From: Persicaria tinctoria
Lineage: Eukaryota; Streptophyta; Magnoliopsida; Caryophyllales; Polygonaceae
DNA length: 64,000 nucleotides
Reading direction: 5' to 3'
Assembly: GCA_037127255.1 (NCBI GenBank)
Contig: JBANSL010000009.1
Coordinates: forward strand, 40,834,475-40,898,474
Shown here piece by piece: positions 19,457 through 30,597 of the stretch; the first letter of the stretch is position 1, and each line of letters opens with the position of its first letter. The translations under genes were made by a program, and so were the position numbers. Under the pieces are notes generated by a model that was not told the origin of the DNA, did not search any database, and saw nothing but the letters and a program-made list of their open reading frames with translations.

Positions 19457-21061
19457 ATGCGTCGTTCTGGTCAAACACCTGAGTTTGATGCCTTAGACGA
19501 ATCGGAAGCCCTGATATACATCCAAGCTAAACTCAAAAGAGCCATGGCAGCTGCTGAGACACAAGAACAGCTGATTGAGAGGCTTACAAGGGAACTAGCC
19601 GCCAGGGATGCTGCTCTCGCTACTGAGAGAGCAGGAAGGGAACAAGAAGCCGAGTGTGCGAGGCATTTACAAGATGAGCTTTCCCAATATCCTACCACTG
19701 CAGAGGATTACATGCACCCGACACTCATCGTGCCTGAATCGGCTATTCTTATCCCTCAAAATAACTATAAAATTCGCATTCCTTTCTTAATAGAAATTAA
19801 ACATAATTCATTTCATGGTAGATTTAATGAATGCCCGCTTCAGCATATTACAAACTTTACTGACATGTGTCGTACTCTTGCTGAAGGTACCACCTTGGAG
19901 TACATCCTGATGAAGGCTTTCCGTTGGTCTCTCGCTGGTCCCGCACTGAAGTGGTTGGAAGGACTGAAACCACGATCTCTCATGACATGGGCTCAAGTAA
20001 AGCAGGAATTTCTCAATAAATTATTTCCTCCTGCCAAGACAGCCCTCCTTCACCAAAAGATTACATCTTTCAAACAACAGCCTGGAGAGCCGCTAGCAAA
20101 GGCATGGGAATGCTATAAGGATCTGCCGCGATCCTGCCCTACTCATGGACAACAACCCTGCATCGTTCAGGAGATCTTCTTCAACTCTCTTGATCTAGCT
20201 GCTAAGGATAGGATCAACACATATAATCACTATGAGTATCTGACAATGCCTCCAGCTGACGCATGGGCTGCTCTCGACAAGCTGACCAACTATGACAACA
20301 AGTATGGGACTCCAGTCAACTATGAGGAGAACCCCTATGCTAGGCCAGCACCAAACATGCCCCTCTATGAGCCCTCTAAGGAAATTGATCCAGATGTCAA
20401 GGAGCAATACTACAGGGATCAGAATCGCAAGCTCCTCAAGCAAGTCCAGTATCTTTCTGTCAACAAGCCCTGCATAGAATGCGGATCACATAGGCACACC
20501 ACTACTGAGTGCCCACACACAGAGCAAGTCAGGCTAGCAGAACACCATGAAGAGGTAGCTTACGCATGGGGTCCCAATCGCTACATGGGGGACCAAAGGT
20601 TTCAGCAACCACAATGGAACCAAGGTGCCCCTAGAAACCCCCCTCCATACATAGCTCCAGGACATCCGAAAAGAGACCAGAAAAGGGATGATCTACAGAC
20701 AATCCTAGAGGAAATACGGAGGAATCATTCAGACACCAAGCAGTCCTTCAACTTAGTGTACACTCAGATACAAGGTGTCAACTCTAGGCTTGAGGAGATT
20801 GATATATGGCGGAAATCAATGGAGACACAAATTGGCCAGCTAGCAGCAGGAGTCCCCAGACAATCAGGTTCGCTCCCTGGATCTTCAGAACCAAATCCCA
20901 GGAGAAAGACCGGACACATCGCAGCCGTAAAGCTCAGGAGCGGACGCAAATTGCACGAAACAGAAACCGGAGAAGCAAAAGACGGCACTATAGAGGAGGT
21001 CGATATCGACCAACACCTAGTCGATATTGACCAACACTTAGTCGATATTGACCACCCCTAG
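19457..21061 (+). CDS. Gag of Gypsy B (534 aa)
   Basis: An intact frame starting 65 nt after the PBS. Residues about 20-80 are a charged, coiled-coil-like segment (QEQLIERLTREL). Residues about 115-240 are the Retrotrans_gag core with the block LKWLEGLKPRSLMTWAQVKQ. Residues 339-352 are the zinc knuckle CIECGSHRHTTTEC (CX2CX4HX4C), which binds nucleic acid. Gag would form the virus-like particle and package the RNA. The last 20 residues are a VDIDQHL repeat encoded by GTCGATATCGACC units. The frame ends in TAG. The same frame then stays open for about 55 codons with more VNID and VDID words, and the protease lies in another frame. An intact Gag in an element without RT suggests selection or a recent origin. 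This is an endogenous retrotransposon protein, not a host gene. Confidence 0.9.
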   Translation: MRRSGQTPEFDALDESEALIYIQAKLKRAMAAAETQEQLIERLTRELAARDAALATERAGREQEAECARHLQDELSQYPTTAEDYMHPTLIVPESAILIPQNNYKIRIPFLIEIKHNSFHGRFNECPLQHITNFTDMCRTLAEGTTLEYILMKAFRWSLAGPALKWLEGLKPRSLMTWAQVKQEFLNKLFPPAKTALLHQKITSFKQQPGEPLAKAWECYKDLPRSCPTHGQQPCIVQEIFFNSLDLAAKDRINTYNHYEYLTMPPADAWAALDKLTNYDNKYGTPVNYEENPYARPAPNMPLYEPSKEIDPDVKEQYYRDQNRKLLKQVQYLSVNKPCIECGSHRHTTTECPHTEQVRLAEHHEEVAYAWGPNRYMGDQRFQQPQWNQGAPRNPPPYIAPGHPKRDQKRDDLQTILEEIRRNHSDTKQSFNLVYTQIQGVNSRLEEIDIWRKSMETQIGQLAAGVPRQSGSLPGSSEPNPRRKTGHIAAVKLRSGRKLHETETGEAKDGTIEEVDIDQHLVDIDQHLVDIDHP

Positions 21062-21240
21062 GTCAATATTGACCCATCTGCACCAGTAAACCCGAAACCA
21101 ACTCCAGTAGTCGATTTCGACCAACCACCAGTCAATATCGACCATACTGCAGTCGATATCGAGTCCCCTCCAATAAATATTGACTCATCTACAACACCTC
21201 CGACATCTGTTCTGGCTCCGAACCAGAAAAAGATAATGAA

Positions 21241-22563
21241 ATGCCATCCTATGTCAAGTTCCTGAAGGAGATTCTAAGCAAAAAGCGGTCAATGGCCGAG
21301 ATCACAGAGGAGTGCAGCCAGATGGACATTCTTGAGAAAAGGCCGGATCCAGGTAAGTTTGCTATAACCATTGGATTTGGTCAATATAAATTTAATGCTT
21401 TATGTGATCTTGGATCCAGTGTGAGTATAATGCCTTTAACAATATGGTCCAAGATTAAGATAGGTGCCCTAGAGCCTGTGGATGCTAAGCTTTATATGGC
21501 CAACAACACAGTGGTCATCCCAACAGGCATGGTGGACAATGTGCCAGTGCAAGTAGGTAAGTTCTTCGTCCCTGCTGATTTCTTAGTTATTGATATGGCG
21601 GAAGACCCTGCTTGTCCAATTATTCTAGGAAGACCCTTCTTGGCGACGGTGGATGCCAACATAAGCGTAAGGAAGGGAGTGCTCACTTTCAACATCAGCG
21701 ATGAGGTAATTGAGTATTCCTTTAATAAAACCGGAAGACACACAAGTCCAATGGAAGAGGTAAAGTATATATCAGCTGGTTACATCACTTGCGGGGAGCC
21801 TAAGGTAAGAAATATGACTCCTGAAGAGCTGGAAAAGAGGGATATGGAAGCACAGGTGGAAAAGACCATGGCCATCCTGAACGAAGAGGCAGAGAATCCA
21901 ATCGAAATAGACCCAGGTAAGTCGATTTGGACTAACTATTTTTCGGATGCCTTGCCAGGTCTTAAGTATGGGGTCAATATCGACCCGGAGAAGTCGACAG
22001 AGCCACAAAGGTACTCAATATCGACTACCACGGGTCAATATCGACCTCCCTATGCCGAGTCGATTCCTCCTGTTGAGCAGAAGCCAGTCAGCTCAATATC
22101 GACTACAATAGGTCAATATCGACCTCTCTTTGCCGAGTCGATTCCTCCTGTTGAGCAGAAGCCAGTCAATATTGACCCAGTTAACTCAATATCGAGTAAC
22201 CTAACTCGATATCGACCAGACCCTCAAAAGCTTCCGACATCCGATTCTGCGAAGGTAAGCCAAGGTATGGATCTTTCCTCTCCTATTTCAATTAAAGATC
22301 TATCTATACATGGGAGAGGTTTGCCTTGGTATGTGCGATTATGTAGGGTTTCCAATGATGAGCCTAAAGAGTATGAAGTTGGAGACAAGCTCTATGTTTC
22401 CAAATCAAAGGATCATTGGTTTCCTAACAAATTCAACAAGAAGAGGATAGGACCCTTTGCGGTGAACAAGATCCATTCAGGAGGATTACAGCTGATGGAC
22501 AAGAATGGAGTCCTATTTGAAGCTCAAGCTACATGGGCCCTGCAGATGCCACCTTGGGCTTAA
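21241..22563 (+). CDS. Aspartic protease with integrase-like tail, Gypsy B (440 aa)
   Basis: Residues about 45-150 are the retroviral-type aspartic protease of plant gypsy elements. The catalytic triad appears as D-L-G in ALCDLGSSVSIMP near residue 55, a form known in this lineage. GRPFLATVDANISV follows. Residues about 215-350 are a low-complexity linker encoded by TCAATATCGAC palindromes. Residues about 362-440 read WYVRLCRVSND, SKDHWFPNKFNKKRIGPFAV, LMDKNG and WALQMPPWA, resembling the C-terminal tail of gypsy integrase. So protease is joined directly to the IN tail, with RT, RNase H and IN core deleted. The start chosen is the first ATG after the gag frame. The original protein was probably read from Gag by frameshift or read-through. 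Confidence 0.82.
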   Translation: MPSYVKFLKEILSKKRSMAEITEECSQMDILEKRPDPGKFAITIGFGQYKFNALCDLGSSVSIMPLTIWSKIKIGALEPVDAKLYMANNTVVIPTGMVDNVPVQVGKFFVPADFLVIDMAEDPACPIILGRPFLATVDANISVRKGVLTFNISDEVIEYSFNKTGRHTSPMEEVKYISAGYITCGEPKVRNMTPEELEKRDMEAQVEKTMAILNEEAENPIEIDPGKSIWTNYFSDALPGLKYGVNIDPEKSTEPQRYSISTTTGQYRPPYAESIPPVEQKPVSSISTTIGQYRPLFAESIPPVEQKPVNIDPVNSISSNLTRYRPDPQKLPTSDSAKVSQGMDLSSPISIKDLSIHGRGLPWYVRLCRVSNDEPKEYEVGDKLYVSKSKDHWFPNKFNKKRIGPFAVNKIHSGGLQLMDKNGVLFEAQATWALQMPPWA

Positions 22564-24042
22564 AAGAGAAGTCGGCCTAACGACTATAAAATCTAGAGCT
22601 TGTACATAGACATTTATTATTTGGACTTTTTGGACATTATTGCTTTTGTTTGTTTTTTATTTTGAACTTCTAGTTTTTCTATTGTGGGTATTTCTCTTCT
22701 ACATTTTTTCAGGTCCATAGGGATAGAAGTAAACTAAATCAGACTCGGCCCAGAGCATAGCACTCGATTCCCGACGATCTACACACCTGTCTAGTGAGTT
22801 TCTTTCTTTACCCTTGTTTTCATACAGTGAGGACACTGTAATGTTTAAGTATGGGGTGGGGGAAGGGCTTATTTTATGCATAGTTGGTTTTATTTGACAT
22901 TATGTGTGCATTTTTTTAAGGTTTATTTTTTTATTGCTTATACATGGCTATTTTGGAATTTATTATTGATTTATGGGCTTACATGCATGCTTTCCAAAAT
23001 TTGAAAAAATGACCCCCATTGAATTTTTTTTATTAATGTCATGGAAGCTTTATGGAACTCGACGATGCAAAATTGGATTCATTAGAGATATAGCATGAAA
23101 TTGCCTAGTAAAGGGAAGTCACAATGAAGTGCATTATTTCTTGAAAACCATGAAAGGAGGTAAAATTTGAAGTTGCTTTTGACATGTTGCATGATAAAAG
23201 GATGGAGGACTTTATATTTCCATATAATGCTCATGTTGTTATATCCTAGCCTTACCCATGCTTATGCATCACAAAAGCCATATTATGCCTTATTTCAATT
23301 ATTGCTCCACATGTTCTAAATATTGTCATTCTTTACCTTATTTCCTATCCGGAGATTATGTTGAGAATGATGTTACATTATGGAGATGTTATATGGTGTT
23401 TGTGTTGTTATTATCATTATTGGAGTTTGGTAGGAGAATGTTCGAAATATATGGAAAATTTAATGAGTGAAAGAAAATCCGATCACCTCAGAAGATAAAG
23501 GTAGATCGACCCTGCTTACTGAGATAATAGTTGAGTGAGATGGGACACACAGGTGAGGAGTCCAAAGCACTAATTATCCGGGGCCATTCATGACACCCAT
23601 GTTTGTGACTCGCGAGAAGGCAGTGCTGAGGTTAGAGAGGTAAAAGCATTATTATTGATAAAAGCATTATGAAAGGTGATGAATCATATGAAAAAGGAGT
23701 GTGGTATGAAAAGTTTGGAAATACTCCATTTCCCCGGATCATTAGCACCACATTGCCAAAAATAGCCCACATTTAGCCTTTTATCAATCTACTTCTTATT
23801 GAGCTTAATTAAAGTCCTCTTGATTATTAATGCTTTGTCACAAATAAATGTTTTTTGCATTATCCTCCTTTTGTGAGTAAATGTTGCTTTTGTGTATTTG
23901 CACATGCATGAATCTGTGACACTAGTACCTTTTCGAGAATGTTAATTGATTGCAGGGTTATATAAGAATGAATCTAATATGTTGAGAGTTTTGATTTCTT
24001 CATCTGAATGACAATTAAAAGTATTGCTCGAGGACAAGCAAG
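22564..24042 (+). other. 3' noncoding region of Gypsy B
   Basis: No gene. It contains a polypurine-like box at 22826-22867 (GAGGACACTGTAATGTTTAA then GTATGGGGTGGGGGAAGGG) and the conserved motif ATTCATGACACCCATGTTTG at 23586-23605, followed by a CTCGCG word. The same order of parts occurs in Gypsy A and in the element at 28892-34605. Confidence 0.75.
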
Positions 24043-24059
24043 CTTAAGTATGGGGTGTT
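24029..24059 (+). promoter_or_regulatory. Polypurine tract of Gypsy B (terminal)
   Basis: GAGGACAAGCAAGCTTAAG followed by TATGGGGTGTT, ending directly at the 3' LTR. It would prime plus-strand DNA synthesis. Its box resembles the internal one at 22826-22867. Confidence 0.75.
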
Positions 24060-25969
24060 TGATGTGAGCCTAATTCGCCATGTTTTACACTTACTTTTAT
24101 ATCGATTTCTGCATTCATTTCATACATTTTTTGGGTTAGAATAATACATAATTTGTGTAGTTTATGTTTATTTGTAATATACGGAGGTCTACACAAGTTT
24201 TTGTTATATTTCACAGAAATATAACGCACTTTGGCGCTTGAAGGAAAAGTCACGAAGAAGCTAAAAATGGTGCAGCTGGAGAAAACGCAACTTTTAGCCA
24301 TTCATCATTCTAAATCAAGCTTTGATGTCTTCATGAGAGTTGTAGCCCTCAGAAATAGCTTTCCAACGCATGGTCATATGCGTCAATCCGACGAACGATA
24401 ACACGGGAAAGTGCGTTTCAAGAACAGAACATGATGCTAAGAAGACTGGTTGATATCGACCAAGTACACTCAATATCGACCAGATTTAGGTCGAAATTCT
24501 CCAAATCGACTCAGATTTGGCCAGAATCGACAAAGCTGAAGAAATAGTGGTCGATATTGACTTAACCAAGTCAATATCGAGTAACTCAAGTCAATATCAA
24601 GTACAAATCAACTCGATTTTCATCTCTGGAGTCAATATCGAGTAGCTGAAGAGAAACCGAGGAAAATGCTAGGTCAATATCGACTGACCTTAGTCAATAT
24701 CGACTGGACCCACGACGGCGGATTCCGAGCTTAACCGACTTCTTGTTAAGTTTCTATCCCGAATCCGATGGAGATATTTTCGAGATCAAATTCTATCCAC
24801 ATTTATAGAGCTATCAAGTCAAGGGAGAAGATATTTTATCCACATTGGATATAATTATGGATTTAATTCCTTTATTCCATTTTATTTATCTTTAAGCCTT
24901 TAGATATTTAGATATAGATATAGATATACTCTCTTACCATGATTAGCAAGGGTTGGAAGCCTATAAATAAAGTCTTAGGGGCTGGATTTTATTCATTCAA
25001 TTTCAGAGAGAACAAGTAAGTAGTTACATAGAGAGAGTAGAGGAGAGAGTTCGTGGCGAGAGAAGTTGGAAAGGCGAAAGCGGATTTGGCTTCGATTGGT
25101 TGTAAGCTTTCTTTAGTTTATTTAATGCAAGTTATTTCCTTTTATTATTGATGTCTTTCTTGATGATGAAGAGCGAGTAGTCCACCCACTTCTAGGGTCG
25201 GGGTGAGCCCGACGGTGGCCATGTGAAGTAATGCGGTAAAGGTTTGATCTTTTTATGCAATTCGTCTTCTATCCCTATGAGCATGATTCTTTTGCGAAAG
25301 TTAAAGGTGATCCTTGTTTGTGTTATTGAAGCGAAAGTGATCTTAATACAACTTGGATTAATTATGTGAAAAGGGTTAGTAACAATTAGGGTTTATGTGA
25401 AAGCCTCTATATGCCTATTTGTTAATAACGAAAGTTATTTGATGGAAAACATGATATTTTATGCCTTTATGTGTTATTTTACATGGTTATCGTTGTGGTG
25501 TTGAAACCTCGATCTTGGAAGTATTTTAGTTCATTGATTTATTTCACAAAGTTCCGAGTTTTCAAGTTTCTACAGTCAATATTGAGTTGTATTCTGTCGA
25601 TTTTTGTAGTCGATATTGACTATCTCCAGTCAATATTGACTAAGGTTCTGCACTTGTGTTCTGTTTCTGTTTTGGGTCAATATTGAGTCAATGTGGTTGA
25701 TTTTTCTAGCCAATATCGACTACTAGAGGTCAATATCGACCAAGTTTGCTGTCTTTGCTTTCTTTTCTGCTTTTATTTGTTATTTCTGTCAATCTGTCCG
25801 TGAGATTCTACTGCTACCTGAGATCCGCTGACACGCTTCCTCGAGGATCGATCCTGACAACCTTCTACTACAACGGGAGGAAGTCTTGTATTCATTTGCT
25901 GAGACAGTGAAGTCATTCTGATCTATACTTTACATTTATTTCATACTTGACCATCCTCTTGCAACAACA
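24060..25969 (+). repeat. 3' LTR of Gypsy B
   Basis: 1910 bp. TG...CA ends match the 5' LTR, with scattered substitutions and small indels. The motif array near 24546-24607 has one unit fewer than in the 5' LTR. Confidence 0.95.
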
Positions 25970-25974
25970 GTGAC

Positions 25975-26667
25975 TGTCCATGCGTAGGACAGGATTTCAG
26001 AAGCCTTTTGTAGCGCTCCTAGACCTGTGCAAGTGTTTCCCCTGACTTTTGTTTGAAAGCCGTTATTTGTTGTCTGAGAGCAACTGTCTTTGCAGGAGGA
26101 AATAACTTGTTGAGGAACAAGTCATGCAGTTCGTTCCACTTGTGAATTGATCGTGCAGGCAATCCTTCCAGCCACTGTTGTGCTATTCCTGCAAGGGACT
26201 AACGAAAAGCCTTTAGTTTTAGATATTCAAAATTAGCACCATCTGCAATAGCTTCACATAAATCTATAAAAGTGGTGACATGCTCTAAAGGACATTCTTC
26301 ATTGATTCTTCCCCTAAATTGACTCCTCGTAACTTCAGTAATAAAAGAAGGACAAATTTCAAAATTAATAGCGGGAAGAACGATTGCTCCTCAAGTTCCC
26401 TTCTTGTGTTGACCTCGCGATCTACCTTTTCTCCCACCGTTGTTGATTCTGTGCATATTATGCCTTTCGTTGGGCGTGATGTGCTTCTCTGGTTGTGAGC
26501 TCCATAATCCATTGGCGGAGTTGCTCAAGCTCCTTTGCAGGTGTGAGCTGGCCCTCATTCTCATTGTTGGATGTCGACATGAGTCTCCTTCTAAGCCTTT
26601 GCTGAAGATAGAAAAATCGCTCAGGCTCGAGAATTGGGTCTATAGGTGTGCGATCAGTTCTTCGCAT
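25975..26667 (-). pseudogene. Gypsy A gag, 5' part
   Basis: Starts at the ATG complementary to 26665-26667 with MRRTDRTPIDP (Gypsy B: MRRSGQTPEFD), followed by a charged N-terminal segment and the Retrotrans_gag core read towards 25975. Some frames are broken. The left edge is the GTGAC duplication of Gypsy B (25970-25974), and the rest of Gag continues at 17439. Confidence 0.75.
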
Positions 26668-26762
26668 GCACTTGAAAAACAAGAACAAAAAGAAACAAGT
26701 AAAAAAGAACTAAAAAGCAAAAAGAAGAGTAAAAAGAACTAAACAGGGCGCGATTGATTGCT

Positions 26763-26780
26763 TCCCCGGCAACGACGCCA
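26763..26780 (-). promoter_or_regulatory. Primer-binding site of Gypsy A
   Basis: The complement reads TGGCGTCGTTGCCGGGGA, one base different from the tRNA-Asp site of Gypsy B. It lies three bases from the 5' LTR, which begins at 26784. Confidence 0.88.
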
Positions 26781-26783
26781 ATT

Positions 26784-28260
26784 TGTTATTGCAAGAGGAT
26801 AGTCAAGTATGAAATATAAATAAAATATAAAGCAAACTGACTCACTGTCTCAGAAAATAAATACAAGGCTTCCTCCCGTTGTAGTAGAAGGTAGTCAGAT
26901 CGATCCACGAGGAGGCGTGTCAGCGCCCGCCTTTTCAGTTCCAAAACTCGGCACGATTTCGACCAGAAGAGTCCTCGACTTCGAGTAAGGTACCCGACTT
27001 CAAACACACTGTCGAGTAAAACAGAAAGCAGAAACGAACAGAAACGAAAACGAAAGCGAAAACTACTCGATCTCGACGAAATCTCCTCGACGTCCACCAA
27101 CAGTCCTCGACGTCGACCAAGAGTTGTCGATCTCGAGTTAAAAAAGAAATAAAACATAACTTTTGTAAATAAAATCAATAAACTAGAATACTTACAAGGT
27201 CAGGGTATCAACACCACAACGATAACCATGTAAAATAACACATAAAGGCATAAAAGATCATGTTTTTCATTAAATAACTCTCGTTATTAACAAATAGGAA
27301 GATAGAGGCTTTCACATGAGCCCTAATTGTTACTAACCCTTTTTAACATAATTAATCCAAGTTATATTAAGATCACTTTCGCTTCAATAACACAAACAAG
27401 GATCACCTTCATCTTTCGCAAAAGAATCATGCTCGTAGGGATAGAAGATGAAATCGCATAAAAAGATTGTACCTATACAGCATCACCTTACATGGCTACC
27501 GTCGGGCTTACCCCGACCCTAAAAGTTGGGTGACTACTCGCTCTTCATCATGAATAAACACATCAAAGATTTTAGGAAAATAAATTGCAATGAATAAACT
27601 AAATAAGACTTACAACTAATCGAAGCCAAATCCGCTCTCGTAAAACTCCACTCCAGTCGGCCTAAGATCTCTCCTACTTGCGATATGTGTAAATTGTGTG
27701 TTGAAAGATACCCTAAAACTCAGCCCCTAAGGCTTTATTTATAGTGTTCATTCCCCGCAAATCTAGGAAAGAACAACTATATCTATATCTAAAACTTTTC
27801 TATCTAAAACATTAAGATAAAATTTGGAAATAAAATTATTATATCTAAAAGGAAATAAAGCTAATGTGGTTAGATTCCTTCCATCTTGATAGATCTTGAC
27901 TTCTTGTTGATAGATTTGTCGTGCCTTGGCTTGCAAGTAACTCCTCATGCTCGGATGCGTCCTCGGACTCGACTAGAATGTCCTCGACGTCGACCAAACT
28001 CCTCGACGTCGAGTAGGATTTCTCCTCCGGGGTTGCACTCGAGCTCGGGTAGGATTCGAACTCGTCATGGTGTACTCAGCATCGAGTAAGGCTACTCGAC
28101 GTCAACTAGCTTTGGCTCCTCGAGTGGCTTCTGCTCGATTTCGTGTAGTTCTAGACTTGGAAGTTACTCGATATCGACCAAAGTGGTCGATATCGACCAG
28201 ATTCGTCGAGTAGAACTTTCCTTGTTCTTTGCTCGACTTGTCCTGGTTCCGCTGCTCCTT
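26784..28260 (-). repeat. 5' LTR of Gypsy A, part next to the PBS
   Basis: Aligns with the 3' LTR at 11205-12600. It has palindrome arrays at 26940-27140 and 27955-28215, the hairpin complement at 27501-27517, and a TATA box complement near 27730-27745. The CACTA element cuts it after 28260; the remainder is 35238-35476. Confidence 0.88.
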
Positions 28261-28891
28261 CACTAGTACAAATATAGGGGGTGGAGCACGGTAAGTTGGG
28301 TACGGTTTTTGACAAGAGTGCTTATTTTTTATTTTAAGCACGGTTTTATATTAAAAGTGTGTTCCCAACCCCAAATTCAATTAAAAGCAACACGCTTTTC
28401 CATAAAACCGTTCTCGTTTATTTCTAAAAAAATATTTAGATCGGTTTTCGTGTAAAGTGTGCTTAAAAAACTTAAAACGAACACAGTTTAATTTTCAAAG
28501 TGTGTTCCCAAAACCAGATCCGACTAAAACAAACACGATTTGCTATAAAACCGTTCTCGTTTATTTGTAAAAAAAATATTTATCCCGATTTTCGTGTAAA
28601 GCGTGCTTAAAAAAATTACAACGAACACGGTTTAATTCTCAAAGTGTGTTCCCAAAATAATATTTTAACTAAAACGAACGCTTTTCTATAAAACTGTTCT
28701 CGTTTATTTCTGAAAACTATTAAGCTCGGTTTTCATGTGAAGCATGCTTAAAAATAAATGAAAACGAACACGGTTTCATTTTACAAGTGTGTTCCCAAAG
28801 CCAACTTTAACTAAAATCAACACGCTGTTCTATAGAACCGTTGTCGTTTGTTTCTAAAGGAATAATTAGCTCAGTTTTCATGTAAAGCGTG

Positions 28892-30408
28892 TGATAGCAT
28901 GCATTTAGGTAGGCATAATAGGTTGCATTTAGCTTAGTTAAGATGCATTTCATGGATGGATTAAGCATGATTTGCATATTAGTTCTCTATGTTGTCGGAG
29001 TCGGAATCTACACACTTTTATTGATTATTTCAGGTAATGGTAGATCCGAGGAGAAGACATGAGTTGATAACGCATTTGATGAGAATGTCTAGTTGATCGA
29101 AGAAGCTTACATGAAGATCTCAAGAGGTCATGAGAAGAAGAAGCGAACCTAAACGAAGAACAAGTCTGCAGAAATTGTCGCCAGACATGCTGAACTTGTT
29201 TCGCACTTTCTGGAGGCCTCGGTTGTCCGATCGACTATTATGACCATGCGTTGGAAAGCTCTTTCAGAGAGCTACAACTTTCATGTTGACGTCGACAGCT
29301 AATTCGAGACGGAATTTTCGGGAAATGCTATCTGGCGCGGCCGCGCTGCACTTGGCGCGCCCGCGCTGCTACCCGACGCGACCACGCTGCTAGGAGGAAG
29401 TGGCCGCACTGATACACCAAATGGAAGAGTTGAAGACGAGGCTGGCGCGCCCGCGCTGCACTTGGCGCGCCCGCGTCGGTCCTGGAGTCGGATTCTTATC
29501 CGATTCTGTTATCTTATTAGTTTTAATATTTTATTATTATAATTGTACGGGATGTTAAACCCGATTTTATTAGGTTATATAGGCCGAGAAGGCAGTAGAG
29601 AATGATTAGGTTATTTTCCAGAGACATATTTTCCTTTTGCATTATCTCACAAACCCTATGGAGAACTAACTCTCCTTTGTTGCACTTGGTTCTTTGAAGC
29701 CTTCAATTGATTTGGTTGTGAGTATTCTACTCTTGTTCGTCCTTTGTTAATTGTTTCGATCTCCTGAGCTTATTGCTTGATTGCTTATTATTGATTTATC
29801 TAGATTGATCACCTAGGTTTATCGATACTAGTCATACTGCTAGGGTTTCCAATTCCAGGTCTTGGGTTGTAGATTCATTGTAGCAAACACAATCTCCATA
29901 CGCGGTCGCTTGTGGTAGATTGTGAGGGAGATTCGATTACAGGCTATTTTAACAGGTTGTTAGAATCGCTTGTATCTCATTATAATTCATGTTTGAATGC
30001 TATTGCTTTATTATTTGGTGAAGGTTTTCCCTTGTAATTTGGTGATAAGTGCTTTTAGGACTGGTAGGACTAAAAGCTATTACACGATCTGAATTGAGAA
30101 CAATTACTGGACATTAGAACTTGAGACTCATAGAATGCGATGATGAACCATCTTAATTGTTGTGCGGATAATTACCTGGTGTGATACCTTTCCATCATAT
30201 ATTCACAACCTTTTTACTTGCAACTTGTTCTGTTACTATTTCTCACACACAAAACTCCCCCTTTAATCAGTTACTTTTGGTAATAATACTTGCTCTTACA
30301 ACTGATTCTGTTTCCCTGTGGGTTCGACCCTAACTTACCTACTATACTTGTTATAGTTTGCATCTTAGGAATTTACTTTGATTTGGCATAACGACTTTAG
30401 GCCTGTCA
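28892..30408 (+). repeat. 5' LTR of the young element
   Basis: 1517 bp. GC-rich palindromes (GGCGCGCC, GCGGCCGC, with CGCGCTGC words) are packed into 29333-29472. A TATA-like TTATATAGG follows at 29575. GGGTTCGACCC occurs near the end at 30320-30330, and the same word lies near the end of the solo LTR at 49009-50582. Confidence 0.95.
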
Positions 30409-30412
30409 AATT

Positions 30413-30430
30413 TGGCGCCGTTGCCGGGGA
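30413..30430 (+). promoter_or_regulatory. Primer-binding site of the young element (tRNA-Asp)
   Basis: TGGCGCCGTTGCCGGGGA, identical to the Gypsy B site, four bases after the 5' LTR. Confidence 0.92.
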
Positions 30431-30597
30431 AACGGTTAATCGTTGTTCTTGTTTGTCTTATTACCTGTTTGGGTGCGAATCTCTTGCATGGTTCGCACTC
30501 GTGCTACTGTTGTTTGTCTTGTGTGTTAATTTAGCTACTAACTTTTGTTGTGAACCTATCTTACGGTTCACAACACATATGCTACTAACAGTTTAAC

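Larger units (their letters stand above)
17445..25969 (+). mobile_element. Gypsy B: complete nonautonomous LTR element, TSD GTGAC
   Basis: 8525 bp. LTRs are 17445-19371 and 24060-25969, starting TGATGTGAGCC and ending CAACAACA. A perfect 5-bp duplication GTGAC lies at 17440-17444 and 25970-25974. The PBS is complementary to tRNA-Asp, and a purine-rich tract precedes the 3' LTR. It encodes Gag (19457-21061) and protease plus integrase-like tail (21241-22563) and nothing else. It is inserted in the gag of Gypsy A, its own relative, in the opposite direction. Confidence 0.95.
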
